Shown here: one piece after another, positions 1 to 5,971 of the stretch
How the letters are laid out: every line of letters begins with the position of its first letter
How positions within the stretch are numbered: the first letter of the stretch is position 1
Source of the DNA: Kangiellaceae bacterium
GTDB lineage: Bacteria; Pseudomonadota; Gammaproteobacteria; Enterobacterales; Kangiellaceae
Direction of reading: 5' to 3'
NCBI GenBank assembly: GCA_030590405.1
Contig: JAUUYO010000180.1
Span: forward strand, 1 to 6,928
Length of the DNA: 6,928 nucleotides
Program-made: the position numbers and the translations under genes
The notes under the pieces: model-generated
The model's database searches: none
Seen by the model: only the letters and a program-made list of their open reading frames with translations
Told to the model about the DNA's origin: nothing

Positions 1-741
1 ATGTGGTTCACTTGCTAGCTTTTGCAATACCAACCCTTCAAATCCTAAGAAAAGCCTATTTCTGGGAACAAATACATCGGTCAATTTCATATTATTTGAA
101 ACCGTGCCACGCATTCCCATGGTATCCCACATTTCTTCTATTTCTATACCGGGATCGTCCTTGGGTAAGACTAACCAGCTAACCACTGGCACTTCTCCGC
201 CGGGTTGAACTTCGGGAACTGCTGCCACAACGTAATAATCCGCATAGCCAGACATAGAAACAAAACTCTTTTTGCCATTCAGTAAATATCCGCCATCCAC
301 TTTTTTATAAGTAGTACTCAAAGCACCAGGATGAAAACCGACATTCGGCTCGGTCAACGCTGCGCCAAAGACCTTACCTGCCATTGCCTCAGCAAACGCC
401 CAATCTTGGAAATCTTTCATTATTTGCCCAAATCTGCCCTCAGCGTTAGACAAATCAACTTCTGCCAATGCTCCCACCACAATATTGTGCATATTAAAAG
501 CAACCGCTGTAGAGGCACAACCTTGAGCAAAGATGCCCGCAGCACGGGTATATTGATAAAAATTAGCCCCCATTCCGCCATGGCTCTCAGAAACCATTAG
601 ACCCATCAGGCCAGCGTTTCGGAGATCGTTAAAATTTTCTACAGGAAATGATGCTTCAGCATCATACTTGGAAGCCCTGCTGGCAAACTTTTCTTTTAGC
701 TCATGGCAGGTCGCTAATAATTCATCGGTGTTGAGTGACAT
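1..741 (-). CDS. Acyl-CoA dehydrogenase family protein, N-terminal part (cut by left window edge)
   Basis: An open frame of 247 codons runs from an ATG at 741 down to base 1 without a stop, so the C-terminal third lies outside the window. The layout is that of the FAD-dependent acyl-CoA dehydrogenase family: an alpha-helical N-terminal domain (about residues 1-120) with ...NAGLMGLMVSESHGGMG... near 42-58, then the beta domain with AALTEPNVG (127-135), LNGKKSFVSMSG (154-165) and WDTMGMRG (205-212) followed by a DVFVP stretch. Such enzymes oxidise acyl-CoA thioesters at the alpha-beta bond and pass electrons to ETF, usually in fatty or branched-chain acid breakdown. The usual TEPxAGSD signature reads TEPNVGFHP here, so substrate and even activity class are uncertain. 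The catalytic glutamate, normally in the C-terminal domain, cannot be checked. The start is supported by AAGGAAG seven bases upstream. Family assignment is firm; the specific function is not. Confidence 0.9.
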   Translation of the reverse strand, partial: MSLNTDELLATCHELKEKFASRASKYDAEASFPVENFNDLRNAGLMGLMVSESHGGMGANFYQYTRAAGIFAQGCASTAVAFNMHNIVVGALAEVDLSNAEGRFGQIMKDFQDWAFAEAMAGKVFGAALTEPNVGFHPGALSTTYKKVDGGYLLNGKKSFVSMSGYADYYVVAAVPEVQPGGEVPVVSWLVLPKDDPGIEIEEMWDTMGMRGTVSNNMKLTDVFVPRNRLFLGFEGLVLQKLASEPH

Positions 742-748
742 ATCAATA

Positions 749-755
749 CTTCCTT
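749..755 (-). promoter_or_regulatory. Ribosome binding site of the acyl-CoA dehydrogenase gene
   Basis: The minus strand reads AAGGAAG, followed by seven bases and then the ATG at 741-739. This is near-ideal Shine-Dalgarno spacing and fixes the start of the dehydrogenase gene. Confidence 0.75.
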
Positions 756-773
756 GATTGTTAGAAAGCTATC

Positions 774-815
774 AGCGTATAACAATGGCTACACGGCTAG
801 CTTGATCTAGATCAC
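774..815 (-). promoter_or_regulatory. Candidate FNR/ANR-type operator and -10 region upstream of the acyl-CoA dehydrogenase gene
   Basis: Bases 802-815 read TTGAT CTAG ATCAC, nine of ten informative positions of the FNR/ANR consensus TTGAT-N4-ATCAA, and contain the perfect 12-bp palindrome TGATCTAGATCA. Downstream on the minus strand, 781-774 reads TATACGCT, which offers TATACG (781-776) or TACGCT (779-774) as a -10. That places the box centre about 39.5 to 41.5 bases before the predicted transcription start, the spacing of FNR class II activated promoters. No good -35 is seen, as expected for an activator-dependent promoter. The sequence match is direct; the regulator and the oxygen response are inference. 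A CRP-family relative is an alternative. Confidence 0.4.
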
Positions 816-887
816 CCGACTATAAAAGGTATTACAACTGGATTTACTTCAGAGGTGGATGGGGATTCAGATTTCACTGTGACGGGC

Positions 888-1268
888 CTATTTTTCAAGG
901 ATAACTTGAGCAACGGCATATTCTTTTTCGTCACTGATGCTAAGAAAAATTGATTGGATTTTAAGTGCGCTTACTTTCTCCAGGGTAGCACCATGTAACA
1001 GAATTTCAGGTTTTCCGGCTTCACTGTTAACCACTTCTATTTTTGGCAGTGTCACCCCTTCGACAATGCCGGTTCCTAAGGCTTTAGCAAATGCTTCTTT
1101 CGCGGCAAATCGCTTGGCCAGATATCGTTCTTTATATTTTAGCGCCGAATATTTTTTAAACTCATTGGCATGCAGAATTTTTTTTGCAAAACCATCACCG
1201 TGCCGACTAACTGATGAAAGGACGCGGTCGATCTGCACGATATCAATGCCAATACCATAAATACTCAC
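888..1268 (-). CDS. acpS: Holo-[acyl carrier protein] synthase
   Basis: The 126-residue product matches the usual AcpS length. It transfers 4'-phosphopantetheine from CoA to the serine of apo-ACP, activating the carrier for fatty acid synthesis in the cytoplasm. The family hallmarks are present: GIGIDIVQIDR at 5-15 with the Mg-binding aspartate D9, and AKRFAAKEAFAKALGTGI at 51-68 with the second metal ligand E58. The start is GTG at 1268-1266, which overlaps the pdxJ TGA stop by four bases (GTGA). A GAGG seven bases upstream supports this start, and the protein begins MSIYGIGID like other AcpS. Pairing with pdxJ is the standard gammaproteobacterial arrangement and implies translational coupling. 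It is the last gene of the cluster, and no U-rich hairpin terminator follows it. Confidence 0.96.
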   Translation of the reverse strand: MSIYGIGIDIVQIDRVLSSVSRHGDGFAKKILHANEFKKYSALKYKERYLAKRFAAKEAFAKALGTGIVEGVTLPKIEVVNSEAGKPEILLHGATLEKVSALKIQSIFLSISDEKEYAVAQVILEK

Positions 1269-2005
1269 TGGCGCGCCTCAAGCATAATTTGTTTCATATC
1301 GGCGACCGCTTTTTCTATTCCGGTAAATACGGATCTGGCGATAATTGAATGGCCAATATTAAGTTCATAAATATCTTCAATAGCGGCAATAGCGGCAACA
1401 TTGTGATAGTGCAGTCCGTGACCCGCATTCACCACAATACCTAATTTTTTTGCCTGCTCTACCCCTTGCAGGATGTAATGTAATTGTTGATCACGTTCGG
1501 CCTGATTTTTCGCATCGGCATAATGTCCGGTATGAATTTCAATATAAGGTGCACCTACTTTTTGTGCCGCTTCAATTTGTTTTTCTTTTGCATCGATAAA
1601 CAAAGATACTTTAATCCCTTGCTCGCCAAGTTCATCACACGCGCGTTTAATCTTGTCATAATTTGCCAGCACATCCAGGCCACCTTCAGTGGTCAGCTCT
1701 TCTCTTTTTTCAGGCACCAGACAAACATATTCCGGATTAGTTTTTTTGGCGATAGCAACCATTTCATCGGTCACCGCCATTTCCAAATTCAGTCGGCTGT
1801 TAATATTTTCTTTGACTAACTCTACATCACGATCTTGAATATGCCGGCGATCTTCTCGCAAGTGAATGGTAATACCATCGGCTCCGGCTTGTTCAGCGAG
1901 TAATGCCGCGTGAAAAACTTGCGGATAGTGGGTGCCACGCGCCTCGCGTAATGTTGCAACGTGATCAACATTGACCCCTAAATAGATTGGATTTTTTTGG
2001 CTCAT
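1265..2005 (-). CDS. pdxJ: Pyridoxine 5'-phosphate synthase
   Basis: This 246-residue TIM-barrel enzyme condenses 3-amino-2-oxopropyl phosphate with 1-deoxy-D-xylulose 5-phosphate to give pyridoxine 5'-phosphate, the ring-closing step of the DXP-dependent vitamin B6 route. Conserved blocks are clear: LGVNVDHVATLREARGT (9-25), AGADGITIHLREDRRHI (40-56) with H48, NLEMAVT (73-79) with E75, LVPEKREELTTEGGLDV (96-112), EIHTG (156-160) and VNAGHGLHYHN (192-202) with H196. H48, E75 and H196 correspond to the E. coli residues 45, 72 and 193, an offset of three. The ATG start follows a modest GAGAG nine bases upstream. The gene overlaps acpS by four bases and lies 54 bases after recO, across a short tandem repeat. 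Length and motifs are normal; nothing suggests damage. Confidence 0.97.
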   Translation of the reverse strand: MSQKNPIYLGVNVDHVATLREARGTHYPQVFHAALLAEQAGADGITIHLREDRRHIQDRDVELVKENINSRLNLEMAVTDEMVAIAKKTNPEYVCLVPEKREELTTEGGLDVLANYDKIKRACDELGEQGIKVSLFIDAKEKQIEAAQKVGAPYIEIHTGHYADAKNQAERDQQLHYILQGVEQAKKLGIVVNAGHGLHYHNVAAIAAIEDIYELNIGHSIIARSVFTGIEKAVADMKQIMLEARQ

Positions 2006-2031
2006 ATTAATTTACTCTCAATGCTCAACTC

Positions 2032-2052
2032 TTTTCAATTTTCAATTTTCAA
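2032..2052. repeat. Three tandem copies of a 7-bp unit between recO and pdxJ
   Basis: The plus strand carries TTTTCAA three times in a row (2032-2038, 2039-2045, 2046-2052), so the recO-pdxJ spacer transcript reads TTGAAAA three times, about 25 to 45 bases before the pdxJ start. Repeats like this can change copy number by slippage and alter spacer length. No function is shown. Confidence 0.8.
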
Positions 2053-2059
2053 TCGTATG

Positions 2060-2803
2060 CTATAGCCACAACTTTCTACTTTCTAATGGCCTGTCGCCAA
2101 TAATTTCGCGAAGCATCAATTGGGTAATCTTTTGACAGGTTTTATGAGTTTCAGGCTTATAAATACCGTTACCTAAAGATAAAATTGCGTCACCGCGAAA
2201 GCCACTATCCCCGCCAAATCTATTCTCAACATCACCGATTAAATTTTCTTTGTGAAATTTTTTAACCTGTTCAAATCCATGTTCAGGATTAAAGTGATAA
2301 TATCTCTCACTACCAATGGGATCGCCATGAATATCAATATGCCACTCAGGAGCAACCCCCAACTCGCCAAGCAACGCGACTTCAAAATTTCTCAATATGG
2401 GGGGGAATTCGTCGCTACTTTGTAGTTGTTTAATACTCTTGTCATAAACCTCAAATAGCAACTCAAATTCTTGCCACTCTTGAAGCGACCTCAACAATAG
2501 TTCGTTTAGATAATAACCACAAGCCAAAGCTCTATTAGATAAGCTGCTGGTTTCAGCAACAGATAGCTTTTCAGTCAACTCAACATCCGTTAAAATCTTA
2601 AGTTCACCACGGCCAACATAATCAACATTTAATAAATTAAATGGTTGTAAAATCGCTCTTTGCGCCTGCGCATTTTTTCTTTTTACGCCTTTGGCCAGCA
2701 ACCCAAACCGGCCATAATTTTGACTAAACAGGTTGAGGATTAAACTGGTTTCTTTGAATGGTCTGGTATGAAGTATATAACAGGCTGTTGATTTTGTGCT
2801 CAT
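2060..2803 (-). CDS. recO: DNA repair protein RecO
   Basis: RecO works with RecR (and RecF) to load RecA on SSB-coated single-stranded DNA during gap repair, and it anneals complementary strands. The 247-residue product is close to the usual ~240. The N-terminal OB-fold is recognisable: CYILHTRPFKETSLILNLFS (8-27), YGRFGLLAKGVKRKNAQAQ (30-48), LQPFNLL (52-58) and GRGELKIL (64-71). It is followed by a helical domain with GYYLNELLLRSL (96-107) and RNFEVALLGELGVAP (138-152). No zinc-binding cysteine cluster is seen, as in other enterobacterial-type RecO. Its place after era is the standard order. The ATG at 2803 is the only plausible start, because an in-frame TAG lies just upstream and no other M comes early, yet its Shine-Dalgarno sits directly against the ATG. 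Confidence 0.95.
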   Translation of the reverse strand: MSTKSTACYILHTRPFKETSLILNLFSQNYGRFGLLAKGVKRKNAQAQRAILQPFNLLNVDYVGRGELKILTDVELTEKLSVAETSSLSNRALACGYYLNELLLRSLQEWQEFELLFEVYDKSIKQLQSSDEFPPILRNFEVALLGELGVAPEWHIDIHGDPIGSERYYHFNPEHGFEQVKKFHKENLIGDVENRFGGDSGFRGDAILSLGNGIYKPETHKTCQKITQLMLREIIGDRPLESRKLWL

Positions 2804-2810
2804 TCCTTTT
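2804..2810 (-). promoter_or_regulatory. Unusually close ribosome binding site of recO
   Basis: The minus strand reads AAAAGGA directly followed by ATG, so the spacer is essentially zero instead of the usual five to nine bases. An in-frame TAG four codons upstream rules out a longer product, and homology needs this N-terminus. Translation may depend on coupling with era, which ends 33 bases upstream. Confidence 0.45.
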
Positions 2811-2836
2811 AGCTAGCTCTGCTGGTAATTAAATAG

Positions 2837-3763
2837 CTACGAATTTTCATCAAACCCTAGTGAGCGCAACGCTCTCTCATCATCCGCCCAGCCGTCTTTG
2901 ACTTTCACCCAAAGCTCCAGGAATATTTTCTCACCAAAAATTTCACTCATGTCTTTTCTTGCATCAGTGCCGACCTTTTTAAGACGACTGCCACCTTTAC
3001 CGATGACGATAGATTTTTGTCCATTACGCTCAACCAGAATTAACCCATTGATTCTTAGTAAGCCGGTTTCATCTATCTTAAATTGCTCAATTTCAACCGT
3101 GATCGAATAAGGCAATTCGTCGCCCAGTTGGCGAATTAATTTTTCTCGTATAATTTCGGCAGCTAAAAAGCGTTCACTGCGATCCGTGTAATATTCTTCT
3201 GGAAAAACAAAATCGCCTTCTGGCATATAACTGACCAATAACTTTTTAAGCGCTTCAACCTGATCGCCAAGCAGCGCGGCACCGGGAATTAGATGTTGGA
3301 ATTTGTATTTATCCGATAAAGCTTGTAAAAAAGGCAACAGCTTTTCTTTCTCTTTTATTTGATCAATTTTATTAACAAATAAAATAATGGGCTTATTCGA
3401 TTTTTTAATATGATCTAAAACCAGCTCATCATCTTCTGTCCATCGTTCAGGCTCAACAATAAAAACCACTACATCAACATCGGCAATTGAACTGGACGCG
3501 GCCCGATTCATCAGCCGGTTAATCGCTCGTGCTTCATTTTTATGAATACCGGGAGTATCCACATAAACCATCTGTGTGGTTCCGGCGGTATCGATCCCTA
3601 AAATGCGATGTCGGGTAGTTTGCGGCTTACGAGAAGTGATGCTGAGTTTTTGACCTAGCAAATGATTTAAAAGGGTTGATTTTCCGACGTTAGGTCTGCC
3701 GACAAAGGCCACAAACCCACAATGTCTGGTTTGTTTTTTTTGCTTGTTTTTTTGAGAAGTCAT
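2837..3763 (-). CDS. era: GTPase Era
   Basis: Era is an essential Ras-like GTPase with a C-terminal KH domain that binds the 3' end of 16S rRNA and guides 30S subunit maturation. The 308-residue product shows G1 GRPNVGKST (22-30), the switch I stretch TSRKPQTTRHRILG (43-56), G3 DTPG (69-72) and G4 NKID (131-134). The KH domain carries VIGKGG (253-258), and the typical tail LELWVKVKDGWADDERALRSLG spans 282-303. The G5 loop, usually ISA, reads PGAALLG (160-166), so the serine is replaced by alanine. A short lysine-rich leader (about residues 3-11) precedes the conserved CGFVAFVG. The gene begins only five bases after the rnc stop, without a strong ribosome site, pointing to translational coupling with RNase III, its partner in rRNA processing. 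Confidence 0.97.
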   Translation of the reverse strand: MTSQKNKQKKQTRHCGFVAFVGRPNVGKSTLLNHLLGQKLSITSRKPQTTRHRILGIDTAGTTQMVYVDTPGIHKNEARAINRLMNRAASSSIADVDVVVFIVEPERWTEDDELVLDHIKKSNKPIILFVNKIDQIKEKEKLLPFLQALSDKYKFQHLIPGAALLGDQVEALKKLLVSYMPEGDFVFPEEYYTDRSERFLAAEIIREKLIRQLGDELPYSITVEIEQFKIDETGLLRINGLILVERNGQKSIVIGKGGSRLKKVGTDARKDMSEIFGEKIFLELWVKVKDGWADDERALRSLGFDENS

Positions 3764-3768
3764 TTAAA

Positions 3769-4455
3769 TTATTTTTCCGTTTTTATCTGGTTCATGGCTT
3801 TATCTGCCGCGTCTTGTTCTGCTTTACGCCGACTAGCGCCAAAACCTTCAACCTGAATATTTTGATAGTCCAAACGACATTTAACCCAATAGGTCTTAGC
3901 ATGGTCTTTACCTGCCGAACGAGTCACATCATACACCGGGGTATTATGACTTCGCGCTTGCAACCATTCCTGCAATTTTGTTTTGGGATCTTTTTCAGCC
4001 ATCGTTAAAGAAAGACTGGTAAGTTTTTGCTGATAAAGATTTAAGATGTAGTGTTGCGCCGTTTGATAATCACTATCTAATAAAACGGCTCCGATGATCG
4101 CTTCAAAGGTATCCGATAAAATTGACGCGCGCCTGAACCCGCCACTTTTAAGTTCACCACTCCCCAGGATCAAAAACTGGCTAAAATTGAGTTCTGTGGC
4201 GAGTTCAGACAAAGCTTTTTCTTTCACCAGAAAAGCTCTAAGGCGGCTCAATTGTCCTTCATCAGCTTTAGGAAACTTTGTATAAAGTTCCGTTGCGATC
4301 ACACTACCAAGGATCGCATCACCAAGAAATTCCAGTCGCTCATTATGTTTATGGTGTGCGCTACGGTGAGTTAAAGCTTGCTTTAATAATGAGAGTTCTT
4401 TGAACTTGTAATCGATTGCCTTTTGCAATAAATCAAAATTAGGTTTAATTGACAT
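3769..4455 (-). CDS. rnc: Ribonuclease III
   Basis: RNase III cuts double-stranded RNA, processing the rRNA precursor and many mRNAs. The 228-residue product is full length. The catalytic domain contains the signature HNERLEFLGDAILG (37-50), with acidic residues E39, E42 and D46, and the second acidic pair D115 and E118 in SDTFEAIIGA (114-123). The linker leads into a double-stranded RNA-binding domain from about DPKTKLQEWLQ (156-166) to GFGASRRKAEQDAA (204-217). All metal ligands are in place. The ATG at 4455 has no evident Shine-Dalgarno, but the protein length and N-terminus fit the family. It lies 41 bases after the DUF4845 gene and five before era. RNase III often regulates its own operon by cutting its leader; no long duplex is visible directly upstream here. 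Confidence 0.97.
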   Translation of the reverse strand: MSIKPNFDLLQKAIDYKFKELSLLKQALTHRSAHHKHNERLEFLGDAILGSVIATELYTKFPKADEGQLSRLRAFLVKEKALSELATELNFSQFLILGSGELKSGGFRRASILSDTFEAIIGAVLLDSDYQTAQHYILNLYQQKLTSLSLTMAEKDPKTKLQEWLQARSHNTPVYDVTRSAGKDHAKTYWVKCRLDYQNIQVEGFGASRRKAEQDAADKAMNQIKTEK

Positions 4456-4496
4456 TGAGTTTTGTATTGAGCCAAATTGTTAATAAATGCAAGTCA

Positions 4497-4865
4497 TCAT
4501 TTTTTTCGGATTTCTTCGTTAAATTCCACTACCGCCGACAAGTTACTCATAATAGGAACCTTCACATCATATTTAACCAAAATGAATTTGTCGCCAGTTC
4601 TATCACGCTTGGCGGTAAACGATTTCGCATCAATGGTTCTAACATTATTGATGGTCATGCGGCTCTGAATACTGCGAAGGATGGACTTGTTGGACATGTT
4701 GACAAATTCTCGACTATCCACTACATCTTGTAGTGCTGCGCGAACAACGCGATGTTCAAAATAAATCGGTACTACTTTAAAAGCTAACATGCCCAGGAAA
4801 CCGACCATCACCATGATGGTTAACCAGCTCCACATAGTCGCGCCGTTTTGATATTTACGATTCAT
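4497..4865 (-). CDS. DUF4845 family single-pass membrane protein of unknown function
   Basis: The 122-residue product has one hydrophobic segment at about residues 12-33, preceded by a short NRKYQNGA leader, and a soluble domain ending in a VKYDVKVPIMSNLSAVVEF block (98-116). Location between lepB and rnc, size, topology and the C-terminal block fit the DUF4845 proteins found at this position in many proteobacteria; this is assigned from memory of the family and synteny. The Gly-Ala-then-hydrophobic start loosely recalls a type IV pilin-like N-terminus, but the pilin glutamate is missing. The soluble part is probably periplasmic, which is inference from topology. Translation is well supported by AGAGG five bases before the ATG. 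It has no known function; its neighbours (signal peptidase, RNase III) do not settle one. Confidence 0.88.
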   Translation of the reverse strand: MNRKYQNGATMWSWLTIMVMVGFLGMLAFKVVPIYFEHRVVRAALQDVVDSREFVNMSNKSILRSIQSRMTINNVRTIDAKSFTAKRDRTGDKFILVKYDVKVPIMSNLSAVVEFNEEIRKK

Positions 4866-4924
4866 ACAATCCTCTCAAGCCATTATCAACAAATTTCATT
4901 AAATCAATACTAGCATAGTTTTGA

Positions 4925-5857
4925 TTATTTGATCGCCCCGACTCTATCCAGATCAATACCTGTCGGGATCCAGCTCAAATATTTGGTTTTTATGCCAAAC
5001 TCAAAATGCATCCAGATGCTCACTGCGTGACCGACCATATTTTCTTCCGGAACAAAATGGCTGGTGTCCCAGTAACGGCTGTCTTTACTGTTATCTCGAT
5101 TATCGCCCATCACAAAATATTTGCCCATTGGCACCTTAAATTGAGAGTCCTCATAGCGCCCCTGTTTAGTGTATTGAGGACGCTCGGGGTTATTCAAGAT
5201 TCCGTGCTCGACCCCATCAAGATCTTCGCTGTATTCAATATTAATATAACCGACACCACTGTTGGGATTTTTATCGATATAACCCGGCCCTGGCACAGCG
5301 GTTTTCTTGATATGCATTTTTTGTGGACATTCAGACGCAGGGACACCCTGCGCGCAAAAAGGTTTGATATAAAGCTCTTTCTCGCGGGTATAAATGACGG
5401 TATCACCCGGCAGACCAATCACTCGTTTGATGTAATCTTCACCGGTATCTGGCGCTCGAAAAACCGCCACATCACCTCTTTGAGGCAAGCCTACTTCAAT
5501 GATTTTTTCGGAAGTGATCGGCAATCTTAAACCGTAGTCGTACTTGTTTACCAGAATAAAATCACCTTCGGTTAAGGTTGGTTTCATTGAGGCTGATGGG
5601 ATCTGAAACGGCTCATATAAAAATGATCGTAATACCACAATAAAAAATAAAATAGGAAAGAAAGACTTGGCATAATCAACATGGATCGGTTCTTTGGAAA
5701 CAGATTCAATCGCTTCTTGCGGTGGCTTGAGCATATCATCATACAATTTTTTAACCGCTGCTTTACGTTTTTTACCGGCAGTTTGAGAATCTATTAACCA
5801 GATGATCCCCGAAACAAACATCAATACCACTAAAATAATTCCGTATGAACTACTCAT
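4925..5857 (-). CDS. lepB: Signal peptidase I
   Basis: LepB removes signal peptides from Sec- and Tat-exported proteins at the periplasmic face of the inner membrane, using a Ser-Lys dyad. The 310-residue protein has two membrane spans (about 5-22 and 65-80) separated by a basic cytoplasmic loop with KKRKAAVKK (29-37). The catalytic serine S90 lies in PSASMKPTL (87-95), the catalytic lysine K144 in DYIKRVIGLPGD (141-152), and the final signature GDNRDNSKDSRYW is at 251-263. Two cysteines (C168, C177) sit where the E. coli enzyme has a periplasmic disulfide pair. The ATG follows AGGA at a seven-base spacing. The gene lies 114 bases after lepA, across an inverted repeat. All catalytic features are intact. 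Confidence 0.97.
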   Translation of the reverse strand: MSSSYGIILVVLMFVSGIIWLIDSQTAGKKRKAAVKKLYDDMLKPPQEAIESVSKEPIHVDYAKSFFPILFFIVVLRSFLYEPFQIPSASMKPTLTEGDFILVNKYDYGLRLPITSEKIIEVGLPQRGDVAVFRAPDTGEDYIKRVIGLPGDTVIYTREKELYIKPFCAQGVPASECPQKMHIKKTAVPGPGYIDKNPNSGVGYINIEYSEDLDGVEHGILNNPERPQYTKQGRYEDSQFKVPMGKYFVMGDNRDNSKDSRYWDTSHFVPEENMVGHAVSIWMHFEFGIKTKYLSWIPTGIDLDRVGAIK

Positions 5858-5904
5858 TTATTTTTCCTGTCTTTATTTTTACAAATATTTTCTGCAAAAC
5901 TTTC

Positions 5905-5934
5905 GGTGTATTACGCAAAAAATGCTAATACACC
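5905..5934. repeat. Inverted repeat with 9-bp perfect arms between lepA and lepB
   Basis: The arms GGTGTATTA (5905-5913) and TAATACACC (5926-5934) are perfect reverse complements around a 12-base centre. In the minus-strand transcript the centre, GCATTTTTTGCG, can add two GC pairs with one bulge. No U-run follows on the minus strand, so it is not a classical terminator. The flank GTAGGGTGTATTAGC...GCGTAATACACC recalls the short dispersed hairpin repeats (TTAGC...GCGTAA cores) found in many proteobacterial genomes. That resemblance is from memory and needs a genome count. Confidence 0.7.
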
Positions 5935-5971
5935 CTACGAACCTGGCGCTTAGCACCTGGCCAAGAAGATC

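Noticed and set aside
331..600. An 89-codon plus-strand open frame
   Set aside because: It lies opposite the acyl-CoA dehydrogenase coding frame, which runs uninterrupted for 247 codons with family motifs.
742..887. Possible terminator after acpS
   Set aside because: No GC-rich stem followed by a T-run was found on the minus strand; only short chance pairings such as GCTA/TAGC.
937..1260. A 107-codon plus-strand open frame
   Set aside because: It is antisense to acpS almost end to end and has no ribosome site or family resemblance.
1484..1819. A 111-codon plus-strand open frame
   Set aside because: It is antisense to pdxJ, and its phenylalanine-rich translation is typical of the reverse complement of a lysine/glutamate-rich gene.
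4449..4733. Plus-strand open frames of 94 and 63 codons opposite the DUF4845 gene
   Set aside because: The minus-strand gene has a good ribosome site and conserved position; the plus frames have neither.
4866..4924. Possible internal promoter before the DUF4845 gene (GATAAT and TAGTAT hexamers)
   Set aside because: No acceptable -35 lies at 16-18 bases from either hexamer, and AT-rich spacers give such hexamers by chance.
5194..5418. A 74-codon minus-strand open frame inside lepB
   Set aside because: It is out of frame within lepB, and the lepB frame carries all catalytic motifs.
5006..5530. A 174-codon plus-strand open frame opposite lepB
   Set aside because: It is fully antisense to the catalytic core of LepB, whose residues are conserved. 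The translation shows no recognisable motif, so it is a shadow frame.
5939..5963. CCTGG direct repeat and imperfect palindrome just after the lepA stop
   Set aside because: The arms leave a one-base loop and a mismatch, so no stable hairpin is supported.
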